A DNA stretch of 64,000 bases. Source: an uncultured Photobacterium sp. (lineage in GTDB: Bacteria; Pseudomonadota; Gammaproteobacteria; Enterobacterales; Vibrionaceae). The translations under genes and the position numbers were made by a program. Below, one piece after another: positions 28,193 through 37,668 of this stretch (positions are counted from its first letter, which is position 1; the number at the start of each line of letters is the position of its first letter). The stretch covers positions 1 to 64,000 of the forward strand of contig NZ_CAMRAN010000012.1 in the NCBI RefSeq assembly GCF_947039875.1, given 5' to 3'. The notes under the pieces were generated by a model. That model had not been told where the DNA came from. It searched no databases and saw nothing but the letters and a program-made list of their open reading frames with translations.

Positions 28193-29077
28193 ATGACAGA
28201 GAGCGTTACTGATAAGGTTGTTGAAAATATATCTGATAATTCATTGACTAATGGTGTTATGCACGCGAGTAATTGGATTTCTAAAAACGAAGATCTATTA
28301 GTTCAATATGCAGTGAACATTGTTTCAGCATTACTGATTTTATTTATTGGTAATATCATTGTTAAACTCATTGCGGGTTCAATTGCGAAAATTTTACGCA
28401 AAAAAGACATGGACAATGCAGTTGTTGAGTTTATCCATGGTCTAGTGCGTTATGTGCTATTCGTTATTGTTTTAATTGCAGCATTAAGTCGTATTGGTGT
28501 TCAAACTGCATCAGTGGTTGCGGTTATTGGTGCCGCAGGTCTTGCTATTGGTCTTGCACTTCAAGGGTCATTATCAAACTTTGCAGCAGGTGTGTTGATT
28601 GTTGGTTTCCGCCCATTCAAATCTGGCGATTACGTTGAAGTTGCTGGTGTTGCGGGTTCTGTAGAATCTATTCAGATTTTCTCTACTGAATTACGTACGC
28701 CTGATAACAAAACAGTTATCGTGCCGAACGCTCATATTATTGGTAACCCAATTACTAACTTCTCTCGCAATGACACTCGTCGTATCGATTTAGTGATTGG
28801 TGTTTCTTATAATGCTGATTTACAAAAAACAAAAGAAGTATTACGTCGTGTAGTAAAGGCTGATAGTCGTGTGCTTCAAGATCCTGAACCAACTATTGGT
28901 GTGGTTGCTCTTGCTGATTCTTCTGTTAACTTTGTAGTACGTCCATGGGTTAATACGCCTGATTACTGGGCAGTATATTTCGACCTAAACCAAGCGATTA
29001 AAGAAGAGCTTGATAAAGAAGGTATCGAAATCCCATTTCCACAGATGGATGTCCATGTAAATAAAGTTGGCGCTTAA
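28193..29077 (+). CDS. mscS: Small-conductance mechanosensitive channel MscS
   Basis: A 294-residue channel. Three N-terminal membrane segments are visible (about 40-60, 75-100, 105-135); the pore-lining TM3 has GAAGLAIGLALQGSLSNFAAGVLI, with the Gly/Ala packing pattern of MscS. The cytoplasmic vestibule (SGDYVEVAGVAGSVESI) follows. It protects against osmotic downshock. The order fbaA-mscS-yggE matches other gammaproteobacteria. Confidence 0.96.
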   Translation: MTESVTDKVVENISDNSLTNGVMHASNWISKNEDLLVQYAVNIVSALLILFIGNIIVKLIAGSIAKILRKKDMDNAVVEFIHGLVRYVLFVIVLIAALSRIGVQTASVVAVIGAAGLAIGLALQGSLSNFAAGVLIVGFRPFKSGDYVEVAGVAGSVESIQIFSTELRTPDNKTVIVPNAHIIGNPITNFSRNDTRRIDLVIGVSYNADLQKTKEVLRRVVKADSRVLQDPEPTIGVVALADSSVNFVVRPWVNTPDYWAVYFDLNQAIKEELDKEGIEIPFPQMDVHVNKVGA

Positions 29078-29105
29078 TTTGCCCAAGTTTTAATTATATG
29101 ACACT

Positions 29106-29134
29106 AAAAAGAAGCCTACGGGCTTCTTTTTTTT
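29106..29134 (+). terminator. Terminator of mscS
   Basis: AAAAAGAAGCC, loop TACG, GGCTTCTTTTTTTT. Confidence 0.9.
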
Positions 29135-29339
29135 ATTCTAATAGACGCTAATTCTCGCATTAATTATGGTATTAAAACGATATTATTACTAAAGGATTGC
29201 TGAATTGTGACTAAAAACAGTGTTCATTATATTAAGGCTTTGCTAGCATAGCTTTCTCATTTACAGATAAACAGCAATGTATTTATTAATGTTGGTATCA
29301 ATAAATAACCCTGTTGTGCGGTCAATAAAAGGATGAATA

Positions 29340-30056
29340 ATGAAAAAACAATTGTTAGCGATGGTACTTGGCGCTAGTGCGTTTGTTTCAACTACTGCAA
29401 TGGCAGCAGATATTCCATTTCCTCATTTAGAAACAACGGGCCGTGGCGAAGTTACGGTTAAACCGGATATGGCGGTTTTTTCTGTTAATGTGGTTGAAAC
29501 TAAAAAAACGGCGGTTGATGCTAAGAAGGCTGTCGATCAAGCTGTCACTAAGTTTATTGAGCGTTTACAAGCATCAGGTGTGAATAAAAAAGACATTAAT
29601 AGTGCCAATATTTCATTATCAGCACGGTACACTTACCCAAAAGACCAAAAACCGGAACTCTCAGGATTTAAAGCCAGTCGCAATATTGAGGTGACGGTAC
29701 ATCAACTAACGAAGCTGAATACTTATTTAGATGACGCGTTGGGTGATGGTATTAATCAAATAAATAATATTAATTTAAAAGTGTCTGATGTTGAAAAATA
29801 TCAACAACAAGCACGCCAAAAAGCGATTGAAAATGCTAAGCAAGTGGCTGCTTCATTAGCGCAAGGTTTTGATAATAAAATTGATAGTGTGTGGCGGATT
29901 GACTACAACACTAATGGCCAACCAATGCCATATCGTCAAAGTAATGATGCTGTGATGAGCAGTATGAGTAAAGGCTCTATCGATAAAAGCTATGCCGATA
30001 ACAGCATTGTAATTAAAGACCGAGTTAATGTGATTTTTAAATTAGCTGAAAAATAA
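29340..30056 (+). CDS. yggE: SIMPL domain periplasmic protein YggE
   Basis: A 238-residue protein with a signal peptide ending TAMA (about residue 22) and a SIMPL (DUF541) domain: TTGRGEVTVKPDMAVFSVNV near the N-terminus and alternating helices and strands with RNIEVTVHQL. E. coli YggE lowers oxidative stress by an unknown mechanism. It is flanked by mscS upstream and the converging serA. A bidirectional terminator follows. Confidence 0.92.
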   Translation: MKKQLLAMVLGASAFVSTTAMAADIPFPHLETTGRGEVTVKPDMAVFSVNVVETKKTAVDAKKAVDQAVTKFIERLQASGVNKKDINSANISLSARYTYPKDQKPELSGFKASRNIEVTVHQLTKLNTYLDDALGDGINQINNINLKVSDVEKYQQQARQKAIENAKQVAASLAQGFDNKIDSVWRIDYNTNGQPMPYRQSNDAVMSSMSKGSIDKSYADNSIVIKDRVNVIFKLAEK

Positions 30057-30098
30057 TTTGACGATAAAAATAATCAAATTAGAGATTAAATAGTAATA

Positions 30099-30126
30099 AA
30101 AAAGGAGAGCATGATGCTCTCCTTTA
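30099..30126. terminator. Bidirectional terminator between yggE and serA
   Basis: AAAGGAGAGCA pairs with TGCTCTCCTTT around TGA. A/T-rich flanks exist on both sides. Confidence 0.85.
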
Positions 30127-30148
30127 TCGTTATTAAATCGTTAATATT

Positions 30149-31381
30149 CTAATGTAAAATACGAGCGCGAATCGTACCTTCAATAGATTTTAGTTGTTGT
30201 AATGCTTCTTTTGAACGTTCTGTTTCAACATCAATCACCACATAACCGACTTCCGCACCTGTTTGTAAGAATTGGGCTGCGATGTTAATGCCTTCCGATG
30301 CAAAAATAGTGGTGATTTGATTTAACACTCCTGGACGGTTGTGGTGAATGTGGAGTAAACGAGAACAACCACTATGATGTTCTGGTAGTGATACTTCAGG
30401 AAAACCTACTGCTGATAATGTCGATCCGTTGTCTGAGTATTTCACTAATTTCCCAGCAACTTCAATGCCGATATTTTCTTGAGCTTCATGAGTTGAACCG
30501 CCAATGTGTGGGGTTAAAAGTACGTTATCAAACTGCATTAAAGGGGATTCAAAGGGATTATTATTGGTTTGCGGCTCAATAGGAAATACATCAATAGCAG
30601 CGCCTGCAATGTGTTTGCTTTCTAATGCACTACATAACGCATCGATATCAACAACTGTTCCACGAGCTGCGTTGATAAAAATAGAACCTGGCTTCATGCG
30701 CGCGAATTCTTCAACACCCATGAGATTAGCTGTTCCTTTTGTTTCTGGTACATGTAAGCTCACCACATCAGCTTTATTAAGTAACTCTGATAAAGAATTT
30801 ACTTGAGTCGCATTACCTAGCGATAGCTTGCTTTCAATATCGTAGAAGCAGACTCGCATACCTAAGTTTTCAGCAAGAATACCGAGTTGAGTTCCAATAT
30901 GACCATAACCAATGATGCCAAGGGTTTTGCCTCGCGCTTCAAATGCATTGTCGGCAGATTTAAACCATTCGCCACGATGAGCTTTGGCATTTTTTTCAGG
31001 AATACCACGCAATAATAATAGAATCTCACCAAGAACAAGTTCAGCAACACTACGAGTATTTGAAAATGGGGCATTGAAAACAGGGATACCGCGTATCATT
31101 GCTTCCTTAAGATCAACTTGATTGGTACCAATACAGAAACAACCGACGGCGGTTAGCTTTTTCGCTGCGGCAAAGACTGCTGGTGTTAATTGGGTACGTG
31201 AGCGAATACCAATGAAGTGAACATCTTTGATGGCTTCTAATAGTTGTTCACCATCAAGAGAACCTTTGTGGTAGTCAATATTGCTGTAACCTGCTTGCTG
31301 CAACACTTCTACTGTTGAAGGATGGAGACCTTCAAGGAGGAGGATTTTTATCTTTTCTTTATTGAGTGATACGGTTGCCAT
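30149..31381 (-). CDS. serA: D-3-phosphoglycerate dehydrogenase
   Basis: A 410-residue enzyme for the first step of serine synthesis, same size as E. coli SerA. NAD-binding GIIGYGHIGTQLG (about 155-167), catalytic His in LLTPHIGGST, and a C-terminal ACT domain (HHNRPGVLNQITTIFASEGINI) that binds serine for feedback inhibition. An unusual feature is none; the AAGGA ribosome site sits before the ATG. Confidence 0.97.
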   Translation of the reverse strand: MATVSLNKEKIKILLLEGLHPSTVEVLQQAGYSNIDYHKGSLDGEQLLEAIKDVHFIGIRSRTQLTPAVFAAAKKLTAVGCFCIGTNQVDLKEAMIRGIPVFNAPFSNTRSVAELVLGEILLLLRGIPEKNAKAHRGEWFKSADNAFEARGKTLGIIGYGHIGTQLGILAENLGMRVCFYDIESKLSLGNATQVNSLSELLNKADVVSLHVPETKGTANLMGVEEFARMKPGSIFINAARGTVVDIDALCSALESKHIAGAAIDVFPIEPQTNNNPFESPLMQFDNVLLTPHIGGSTHEAQENIGIEVAGKLVKYSDNGSTLSAVGFPEVSLPEHHSGCSRLLHIHHNRPGVLNQITTIFASEGINIAAQFLQTGAEVGYVVIDVETERSKEALQQLKSIEGTIRARILH

Positions 31382-31551
31382 AAGTTCTTATCCTTAAAAA
31401 CGTGGCGACTGATAATGACAATTTTGCCTTAGCTTGGTTGCGGTAAATATTGCCTTTCAGTAGCTAAATGGTTAAATATTTGATTGTTCCTGTTTAATAA
31501 AGTATCAAAAATTAACCACTATGGGTAAGAATATTACAAAAAAGCCAATAA

Positions 31552-31596
31552 AAAACGGCAGCTAATGATTCACGAGCGATCAATAGCTGCCGTTTT
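31552..31596. terminator. Terminator of rpiA
   Basis: AAAACGGCAGCTA pairs with TAGCTGCCGTTTT around a 19-base loop, located after the rpiA stop on the minus strand. Confidence 0.8.
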
Positions 31597-31619
31597 GTAA
31601 TCAAATAATGAAGCAATCA

Positions 31620-32279
31620 TTATTTTGGGATGATTTTCGTGCCTTCTGGTGAGCCAACAAGTAATACATCAGCACCACGATGAGCAAATAGACCGACAGT
31701 CACTACACCGGGTAAGGCGTTGATGCTGTCTTCCATTGCTTTAGGATCAGTGATAGCCATGTTGTAAACATCAAGAATGATATTGCCGTTATCCGTGATT
31801 ACACCTTCACGGTAAACAGGATCACCTCCAAGTTTTACCAATTCTCGACCAATGAAAGATCGCGCCATTGGAATCACTTCAACGGGTAATGGGAACTGAC
31901 CTAAGACATCAACTTGTTTGGTATTATCAACAATACAAATAAATTTTTCTGCGATAGCCGCGACAATTTTTTCACGGGTTAATGCGGCGCCGCCACCTTT
32001 GATCATGTCAAATTCAGCATTGATTTCATCTGCGCCATCAACATAAATATCAAGACTAGCAACATCGTTAGCATCAAAGACTTTAATGCCAATTTGCTCT
32101 AGGCGCTCAGTTGAAGCAACAGAGCTTGAAACCGCCCCTTTGATCTCTTCTTTACGAGTTGCCAAGGCATCGATGAAGTGATTAACGGTTGAACCAGTAC
32201 CTACACCAACAATACTGTTTTTCGTTACGTACTCAAGTGCTGCCCAACCCGCTGCTTTTTTCATTTCATCTTGTGTCAT
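31620..32279 (-). CDS. rpiA: Ribose-5-phosphate isomerase A
   Basis: A 219-residue enzyme interconverting ribose 5-phosphate and ribulose 5-phosphate. [13 protein letters not shown] binds the phosphate, VDGADEIN and [12 protein letters not shown] carry the catalytic residues, and GVVTVGLFA is at the C-terminus. Normal length. It supplies the PRPP precursor; a PurR-type palindrome lies upstream. Confidence 0.97.
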   Translation of the reverse strand: MTQDEMKKAAGWAALEYVTKNSIVGVGTGSTVNHFIDALATRKEEIKGAVSSSVASTERLEQIGIKVFDANDVASLDIYVDGADEINAEFDMIKGGGAALTREKIVAAIAEKFICIVDNTKQVDVLGQFPLPVEVIPMARSFIGRELVKLGGDPVYREGVITDNGNIILDVYNMAITDPKAMEDSINALPGVVTVGLFAHRGADVLLVGSPEGTKIIPK

Positions 32280-32436
32280 GCCGTTCTCCTCGTAATGACC
32301 TCAATTATGCGAAAGGTGATTATAGCTAACCGAAGTGATTTCGTCAGTTGGATTCTATGGTTAATGGCTGCAAACTTAAAACTAAAAATATAACTTTATG
32401 AATAACATACAATTACATTCGGTTTTTTTACCCAGA

Positions 32437-32452
32437 AACCAAACGTTTGCGT
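32437..32452. promoter_or_regulatory. PurR/LacI-type palindrome upstream of rpiA
   Basis: AACCAAACGTTTGCGT matches the PurR consensus ACGCAAACGTTTGCGT at 14 of 16 positions. It lies about 165 bases before the rpiA start and just after the fau stop. Confidence 0.55.
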
Positions 32453-32463
32453 TGAGGGTGTGA

Positions 32464-33084
32464 TCACTCGCTGAATTGATGGTTAGGGGTAATGATTAAG
32501 GGCAATGGCACATCCCATTCTTCGTTAGGTAATTGCGGTATATATTGGCAATCATGACCAATCCCAATTGGATAAGGCCCTTGGCGATAGAGGTGCCACT
32601 GGCTCAGGGTTCTATCATAATATCCCCCACCCATACCAAGCCGTTGGCCTGTGCTATCAAAGGCGACCAATGGGGTACAAATAATATCAAGCTCAGCAAT
32701 AGGTTTAACTCGGCGTAAATCTAATTTAGGCTCACGAATATGGTAACGATTGGTGGTCATTGGCGTAGTTGCGTCGTAATGCAAAAACAGTAAATGCCCT
32801 TTGCTAAAAGGATGCAACACTGGTAAGTAAACGGATTTTCCTTGTTGCCATAACCAATCAATAAACGGCTGCGGATCTATTTCACCATCTGCCGCGAGAT
32901 AAAGTGCAATATGTTGGCTGTGTTGAATTAAAGGTAAGGCTTGTAACCGTTGGGATAATTGTTGAGCAGCATGTTGTTGTTGTTGAGAAGATAACTGACG
33001 CCTAGCGTGACGAATGTGTTGTCGTAGTTGTTGGCGTAATGGTTGTGAGTTGGAAATGGGGGGCGTTATCACTTGAGTATCCAA
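32464..33084 (-). CDS. fau: 5-formyltetrahydrofolate cyclo-ligase family protein
   Basis: A 206-residue enzyme (YgfA/Fau) converting 5-formyl-THF to 5,10-methenyl-THF. RQHIRHARRQLSS starts the fold; FDSTGQRLGMGGGYYDRTL is the ATP/folate-binding signature. The N-terminal third is rich in Gln and His. It follows 6S RNA, the same zapA-ssrS-fau order as in E. coli, where 6S RNA is processed from the joint transcript. Confidence 0.95.
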   Translation of the reverse strand: MDTQVITPPISNSQPLRQQLRQHIRHARRQLSSQQQQHAAQQLSQRLQALPLIQHSQHIALYLAADGEIDPQPFIDWLWQQGKSVYLPVLHPFSKGHLLFLHYDATTPMTTNRYHIREPKLDLRRVKPIAELDIICTPLVAFDSTGQRLGMGGGYYDRTLSQWHLYRQGPYPIGIGHDCQYIPQLPNEEWDVPLPLIITPNHQFSE

Positions 33085-33153
33085 TCCATGAACGGTGAGG
33101 GTTTAGAGATTGTAGGATGCTAGCGCGTAGAAAGAAAGTGAAACTCAGAAAGG

Positions 33154-33336
33154 GGATGCCCCAAGGTGCCGTTGCGAAATAAGGCCCTTGAACCAGATGT
33201 TCAAGGTGGATTAGCAACATTAACCGTAGGCTTCTCAGTCGGGCTGAGCATGCTCAATAGTTAATAAAAAAGCTAATCCTGGGTATTTGCTTATCGGCTC
33301 GGGGACGTTCATTCACTGACGTACACCCCAGGGTCA
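33154..33336 (-). ncRNA. ssrS: 6S RNA
   Basis: Read on the reverse strand the interval has the parts of 6S RNA: a closing stem of ACCCTGGGGTG-type 5' sequence with the 3' CACCTTGGGGC, GTCCCCGAGCCGAT, the central GAGCATGCTC palindrome, GAGAAGCC, and the terminal hairpin CCTTGAAC...GGTTCAAGG. Size is about 183 nt, close to E. coli. It lies between zapA and fau as in other gammaproteobacteria. 6S RNA binds sigma-70 RNA polymerase in stationary phase. Ends are estimated within a few bases. Confidence 0.93.
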
Positions 33337-33344
33337 ATTCATTA

Positions 33345-33644
33345 TCAACGCTTTGGCTGATTTTGCAATACTTTATCCAAATTTTCTTCTAGTGAATTGA
33401 TTTTATTGGATATTAATTCAGCGTTGCGATTATGTTCTTGTCGTTCTAAATGCAATTCATTACTGATGTTCAGACCAGTAAAGATCAATAATTGTTCTAC
33501 GGATACACTACTACGCGCAGACATATCTTTCAAGCGCTGGTCAAAATCTGCCGCCGCGGCACGTAATGCATCTTCTTGACCTATTGGGCAATTCACTTTT
33601 AACTTTTTGCCCAATACTTGAATTTCTACAGCCTGAGTACTCAT
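33345..33644 (-). CDS. zapA: Cell division protein ZapA
   Basis: A 99-residue Z-ring stabiliser. STQAVEIQVLGKKLKVNCP begins the N-terminal globular domain; ALRAAAADFDQRLKDM and the C-terminal coiled coil (about 55-95) mediate tetramer formation and FtsZ bundling. It is divergent from ygfB and upstream of 6S RNA. Confidence 0.95.
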   Translation of the reverse strand: MSTQAVEIQVLGKKLKVNCPIGQEDALRAAAADFDQRLKDMSARSSVSVEQLLIFTGLNISNELHLERQEHNRNAELISNKINSLEENLDKVLQNQPKR

Positions 33645-34036
33645 AAATCTTCGATTTGCTCCGTGCCAGAATGGGTGTTCATTCCGCTTGCGACTAGTGC
33701 CAATATAGAAAAACCCTACTTAAGATGCAAGCGGCTATGTCTCGGTTTCGATTCAATAGCATCTGACAAGACAGATATTAATCACACTCACTATGGAGTT
33801 GGTTAAGGATTGAACGTTATCGCCAGTGTTATCATTTGCTGAACTAGGCTTAAGTGTTAGCATAACACAGTGCTCGCATTCGCTCATTGCTATTTATTAT
33901 ACTAACTAAGCCATAAGTGTGATTATTGTTTGGTACAATTTCAAAGTGTAATGTTAATTACTGACATCATTTTAAATTCAGTAATGGTCACAAAACTATT
34001 TATTTTAAATCGCGCCAATTAAAAAGGTGATAAGCC
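33645..34036. other. Divergent zapA/ygfB control region
   Basis: A 390-base gene-free stretch, AT-rich near ygfB. A small inverted repeat TGTTAGCATAACA lies near 33857. A 62-codon plus frame overlapping zapA has no family similarity. No promoter can be assigned with confidence. Confidence 0.5.
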
Positions 34037-34618
34037 ATGAGTGAAATAACCCTGCCAACATACCAAGCTGTAGAAGCTGAATTAAAACAACAAGGCTTGG
34101 CTGCTATGCCTGCTGAATTACATGGTTTACTTAGCGGAATGATTTGTGGTGGTTTAGCTGTTGATGATGAAAGTTGGGTCGGTCCTGTTTGTGATTACGC
34201 CAATGAAGGCCAGCCGATGACAGACGGCGCCAAAATGATGGTACGGACGCTATTTACAACGACGGCTGATGAGTTGATTGGTGGTGGATTTGAATTTTCA
34301 TTATTGATGCCTGATGATGACGAGCCGTTAGCCACTCGCGCTGAAGCATTAACTGAGTGGGTAAACAGTTTTATTTCTGGTTTAGGACTAATGGATTTGC
34401 AAAAAAATCAATTATCTGAGGAAATAACTGAAGCACTGGCTGATTTACAAGAGATCTCACAACTTGGCATTGATGAAGACGAAGATCTTGAAGATCAAGC
34501 GGCTTTATTTGAACAAGTGCTTGAACATGTACGTATGTGTGTCTTGAGTTGTCATTCTGAATTAGGTCAACGCCTTGTCAATGATGATAATGCTGACGAA
34601 ATGCCAACTCTTCACTAA
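34037..34618 (+). CDS. ygfB: YgfB family (UPF0149) protein
   Basis: A 193-residue acidic protein with two cysteines in the core and HGLLSGMICGG near the N-terminus plus the C-terminal LEHVRMCVLSCHSELG. Family members are widely conserved upstream of pepP-ubiH. In this window pepP is absent and ubiH follows after 27 bases. Function is not established; in Pseudomonas a homologue affects amidase expression. Confidence 0.93.
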   Translation: MSEITLPTYQAVEAELKQQGLAAMPAELHGLLSGMICGGLAVDDESWVGPVCDYANEGQPMTDGAKMMVRTLFTTTADELIGGGFEFSLLMPDDDEPLATRAEALTEWVNSFISGLGLMDLQKNQLSEEITEALADLQEISQLGIDEDEDLEDQAALFEQVLEHVRMCVLSCHSELGQRLVNDDNADEMPTLH

Positions 34619-34645
34619 TTATTTCGATGGCGAAAGGGACAAAAT

Positions 34646-35833
34646 GTGAAGCAATATGATGTGGTTATTGCGGGTGGCGCAATGGTGGGTGCATGTCTAG
34701 CGATAGCACTGGATGAATTAACGCAGCATCAATTACATATCGCGGTTGTTGAAGCGGTAGCGGCTGATCAGCATGGGCATCCTGGCTATGATGCTCGCAG
34801 TATTGCGTTGTCTCATGGGTCAAGTCGATTGTTAGATACGATCCAACTTTGGCCTGCTTTAGCAAAGGTTGCGACGGCAATTGAACATATTCATGTATCG
34901 GATCGCGGTCATGCTGGAATGGTTGAGCTGTCTGCGCAGCAATTGGCAGTTGATGCGCTAGGTTATGTGATTGAATTAGCTGATGCGGGGAAAATTTTTC
35001 ACCATCAGTTAGCGACTCGCCCTCAAATTGATCTGTTTTGTCCCGCTAAAGTTGAACATATTGAGCGTACTCAGGCTGAGGCATTGGTGCGTTTAAATAC
35101 AGGAAAACGGCTACGGACTAAATTAGTGGTTGCTGCTGATGGTGCGACGTCACATTGTTGTAACTTGTTGCGTATTGGTTGTGATGAACATGATTTTGAG
35201 CAAGTCGCGGTTATTGCTAACATTACCACTGCTAAGCCACATCAAGGCCAAGCTTTTGAACGCTTTACTAAATATGGTCCTGTGGCATTGTTGCCGATGG
35301 CTCAAGGACGGAATTCATTGGTGTGGTGTATTGAACCGCACCAACAAGCACGCATTATGGCATTATCAGATGCGCAATTTTTAGCAGAATTACAAGCCGT
35401 GTTTGGCTGGCGTTTAGGGGCACTAACTGTTGTTGGTGAGCGTTATTGCTACCCTTTAATTTTACGTCAATCACAGCGGCTAGTCTCACACCGTACTGCG
35501 GTGATTGGTAATGCGGCTCAAACGCTTCATCCTATTGCTGGACAAGGGTTTAATCTTGGTTTACGTGATGTGATGACTCTGGCGGAAGAAATTGCAGCTG
35601 GCGTTCAGCGCGGTGCTGATATTGGTTTACCTACCGTATTAGGTCGTTACCGTGAACGCCGTTTACCTGATCGTCAAGCGACGGTATCCATGACCGCCGG
35701 GCTGGTAAGCTTATTTGCAAATGATAATCCTGCACTGGTTGCTGGACGTAATCTGGGCTTGATGACCATGAGCCTTTCTAACACACTTCAAGCACCGCTG
35801 TTACGCCGTGCCATGGGACAGGTAAAACGATAG
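34646..35833 (+). CDS. ubiH: UbiH, 2-octaprenyl-6-methoxyphenol hydroxylase
   Basis: A 395-residue FAD monooxygenase of ubiquinone synthesis. The dinucleotide motif VVIAGGAMVGACLAIAL is at the N-terminus, the AADGATSH (DG) motif at about 165, and the ribityl motif VIGNAAQTLHPIAGQGFNLGLRD at about 290. It starts with GTG at 34646, chosen because AAAGGGAC precedes it and an ATG two bases earlier is out of frame. It is followed two bases later by ubiI. Confidence 0.94.
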   Translation: MKQYDVVIAGGAMVGACLAIALDELTQHQLHIAVVEAVAADQHGHPGYDARSIALSHGSSRLLDTIQLWPALAKVATAIEHIHVSDRGHAGMVELSAQQLAVDALGYVIELADAGKIFHHQLATRPQIDLFCPAKVEHIERTQAEALVRLNTGKRLRTKLVVAADGATSHCCNLLRIGCDEHDFEQVAVIANITTAKPHQGQAFERFTKYGPVALLPMAQGRNSLVWCIEPHQQARIMALSDAQFLAELQAVFGWRLGALTVVGERYCYPLILRQSQRLVSHRTAVIGNAAQTLHPIAGQGFNLGLRDVMTLAEEIAAGVQRGADIGLPTVLGRYRERRLPDRQATVSMTAGLVSLFANDNPALVAGRNLGLMTMSLSNTLQAPLLRRAMGQVKR

Positions 35834-35835
35834 CT

Positions 35836-37047
35836 ATGATGCAAAATGTTGATGTCGCCATTATCGGTGGTGGAATGGTTGGTTTAACACTGGCCGCAGC
35901 GTTAGCCGATACTGAATTACGTATAGCGGTGATTGAAGGTCAATTGCCGAATCCTGAATTAGCCGCTTTGCCTGATATTCGTGTATCGGCATTGAGCCGT
36001 GCTAGTGAACGCATTTTACGTAGCGTGGGGGCGTGGGAAGGTATTTGCTGTCGCCGAATGAGCCCTTACAGCAAAATGGAAGTGTGGGAGCAAGACAGTT
36101 TTGCCCATATTGATTTTGACGCTGAGCGGCTATCACAACCGGATTTAGGTCATATTGTTGAAAATCGAGTAGTGCAATTAGCATTGTTAGAACAGGTTAA
36201 CAAACAACATAACGTGACCGTCATTGCCCCTGACCGCTGCCAAAATATTGCTTTTGGGGAAACGGAAGCATGGTTGACTTTAGCCTCTGGTAAAAACCTC
36301 ACCGCTAAATTAGTGGTTGGTGCTGATGGTGCCAATTCATGGTTACGCCAACACGTGGATATTCCTCTGACACAGCGGGATTATGGTCATAGTGCATTAG
36401 TGGCTAATATCCGTTGTGATGAGCCTCATTTACAAACCGCCCGTCAAATTTTTCGTCCTGATGGTCCGTTGGCCTTTTTACCTTTAGCTGAAAAAGATTT
36501 ATGTTCGATTGTGTGGTCATTACCACCTGAGCAAGCATTACAGCTGTGTGATGTTAGTGATGAAGAGTTTAATCAGCATTTAACGACAGCTTTTGATCAC
36601 CGTTTGGGTTTGTGTCGCGTGGAAGGTGAGCGCCAAACCTTTCCTCTAAAAATGCGTTATGCTCAAGATTTTGTACGTGAACGGGTCGCGTTAGTTGGCG
36701 ATGCAGCCCACACGATTCATCCGTTAGCTGGGCAAGGGGTTAACTTAGGCTTATTAGATGCAGCGGCCTTAGCGCAAGAGATCATTGGTTTGTGGCAAGC
36801 GGAAAAAGACATTGGTAAGCAGGTTAATTTACGTCATTACGAACGCTGGCGTAAAGCGGAAGCAGCGAAAATGATCACCGCGATGCAAGGTTTTAAGTCG
36901 TTGTTTGATGGCGCTCATCCAGCGAAAAAACTGGTACGTGATTTAGGAATGTTATTTGCTAATAATGCCCCAGGCGTTAAAGATGAATTCATGCGTCGAG
37001 CATTAGGATTAAGTGGCGAATTACCTGAATTAGCGCGCTATAAATAA
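35836..37047 (+). CDS. ubiI: UbiI (VisC), ubiquinone C5-hydroxylase
   Basis: A 403-residue paralogue of UbiH with DVAIIGGGMVGLTLAAALAD, GADGANSWLR and LVGDAAHTIHPLAGQGVNLGLLD. It introduces the C5 hydroxyl of ubiquinone. Which UbiH-family paralogue is which is inferred from gene order (ygfB-ubiH-ubiI) and typical sequence. It ends before a terminator. Confidence 0.92.
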   Translation: MMQNVDVAIIGGGMVGLTLAAALADTELRIAVIEGQLPNPELAALPDIRVSALSRASERILRSVGAWEGICCRRMSPYSKMEVWEQDSFAHIDFDAERLSQPDLGHIVENRVVQLALLEQVNKQHNVTVIAPDRCQNIAFGETEAWLTLASGKNLTAKLVVGADGANSWLRQHVDIPLTQRDYGHSALVANIRCDEPHLQTARQIFRPDGPLAFLPLAEKDLCSIVWSLPPEQALQLCDVSDEEFNQHLTTAFDHRLGLCRVEGERQTFPLKMRYAQDFVRERVALVGDAAHTIHPLAGQGVNLGLLDAAALAQEIIGLWQAEKDIGKQVNLRHYERWRKAEAAKMITAMQGFKSLFDGAHPAKKLVRDLGMLFANNAPGVKDEFMRRALGLSGELPELARYK

Positions 37048-37083
37048 GCTGTAATCAGCCACTGAACTGAGTGATTATTTATT

Positions 37084-37117
37084 AAACCGTAATAAATTTT
37101 TTGTTACGGTTTTTTTT
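37084..37117 (+). terminator. Terminator of ubiI
   Basis: AAACCGTAA pairs with TTACGGTTT around an 11-base loop and is followed by TTTTT. Confidence 0.85.
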
Positions 37118-37206
37118 GTTCTCAAATTGAGCAAAAGATATTTTTTCACCTACAGTAAATAGAGTGATAACGACCTATTAATTGTGAGCTTAAAAAGGAT
37201 GTGAGA

Positions 37207-37629
37207 ATGAGCTATGTGCCCTCAGAATTAAAATTTACTCATACCCATGAATGGTTACGTGATGAAGGTGATGGAATTTATACCGTTGGTATTAGTGATC
37301 ATGCTCAAGCCTTACTTGGTGATATGGTATTTATTGACCTTCCTGACAGTGGGGCGGCTATTGATGGCGGAGAAGAATGTGCCATTATTGAATCCGTAAA
37401 AGCAGCATCCGATATTTATGCACCATGTACGGGCACGATTATCACTATTAATGACGAGCTCGAGGCTGCACCTGAATTAGTCAATAATGATCCCTATGGT
37501 GATGGGTGGTTATTTCAAATTCGAATTGATACAGATGCGGATGTGGATGAGTTGTTGGATGCTGAGGACTATTTAGCGACGATTGTTGATGATGAATGGC
37601 GTAAAAACATTAAAGCCCACATACTGTAG
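37207..37629 (+). CDS. gcvH: Glycine cleavage system H protein, C-terminally extended
   Basis: A 140-residue lipoyl carrier protein of the glycine cleavage system. The lipoylated lysine is in ESVKAASDIYAP, and PSELKFTHTHEWLR and GDGWLFQI fit the family. E. coli GcvH ends ...LLEDE at 129; here ...IVDDE is followed by ten extra residues (WRKNIKAHIL) encoded by bases that also form the downstream terminator hairpin, so the original stop seems to have been lost. gcvT and gcvP are not adjacent. The start at 37207 follows AAGGATGTGAG. Confidence 0.93.
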   Translation: MSYVPSELKFTHTHEWLRDEGDGIYTVGISDHAQALLGDMVFIDLPDSGAAIDGGEECAIIESVKAASDIYAPCTGTIITINDELEAAPELVNNDPYGDGWLFQIRIDTDADVDELLDAEDYLATIVDDEWRKNIKAHIL

Positions 37630-37640
37630 TGGGCTTTATT
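37612..37640. terminator. Terminator overlapping the gcvH stop
   Basis: AAAGCCCAC pairs with GTGGGCTTT; the gcvH stop codon sits in the loop. It may serve both gcvH and the converging small gene. Confidence 0.7.
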
Positions 37641-37668
37641 CGAGAGGCTTTAATTCTAAAGGATTGGC

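Noticed and set aside
33618-33806. 62-codon plus frame over the start of zapA
   Set aside because: Overlaps zapA antisense, no family similarity.
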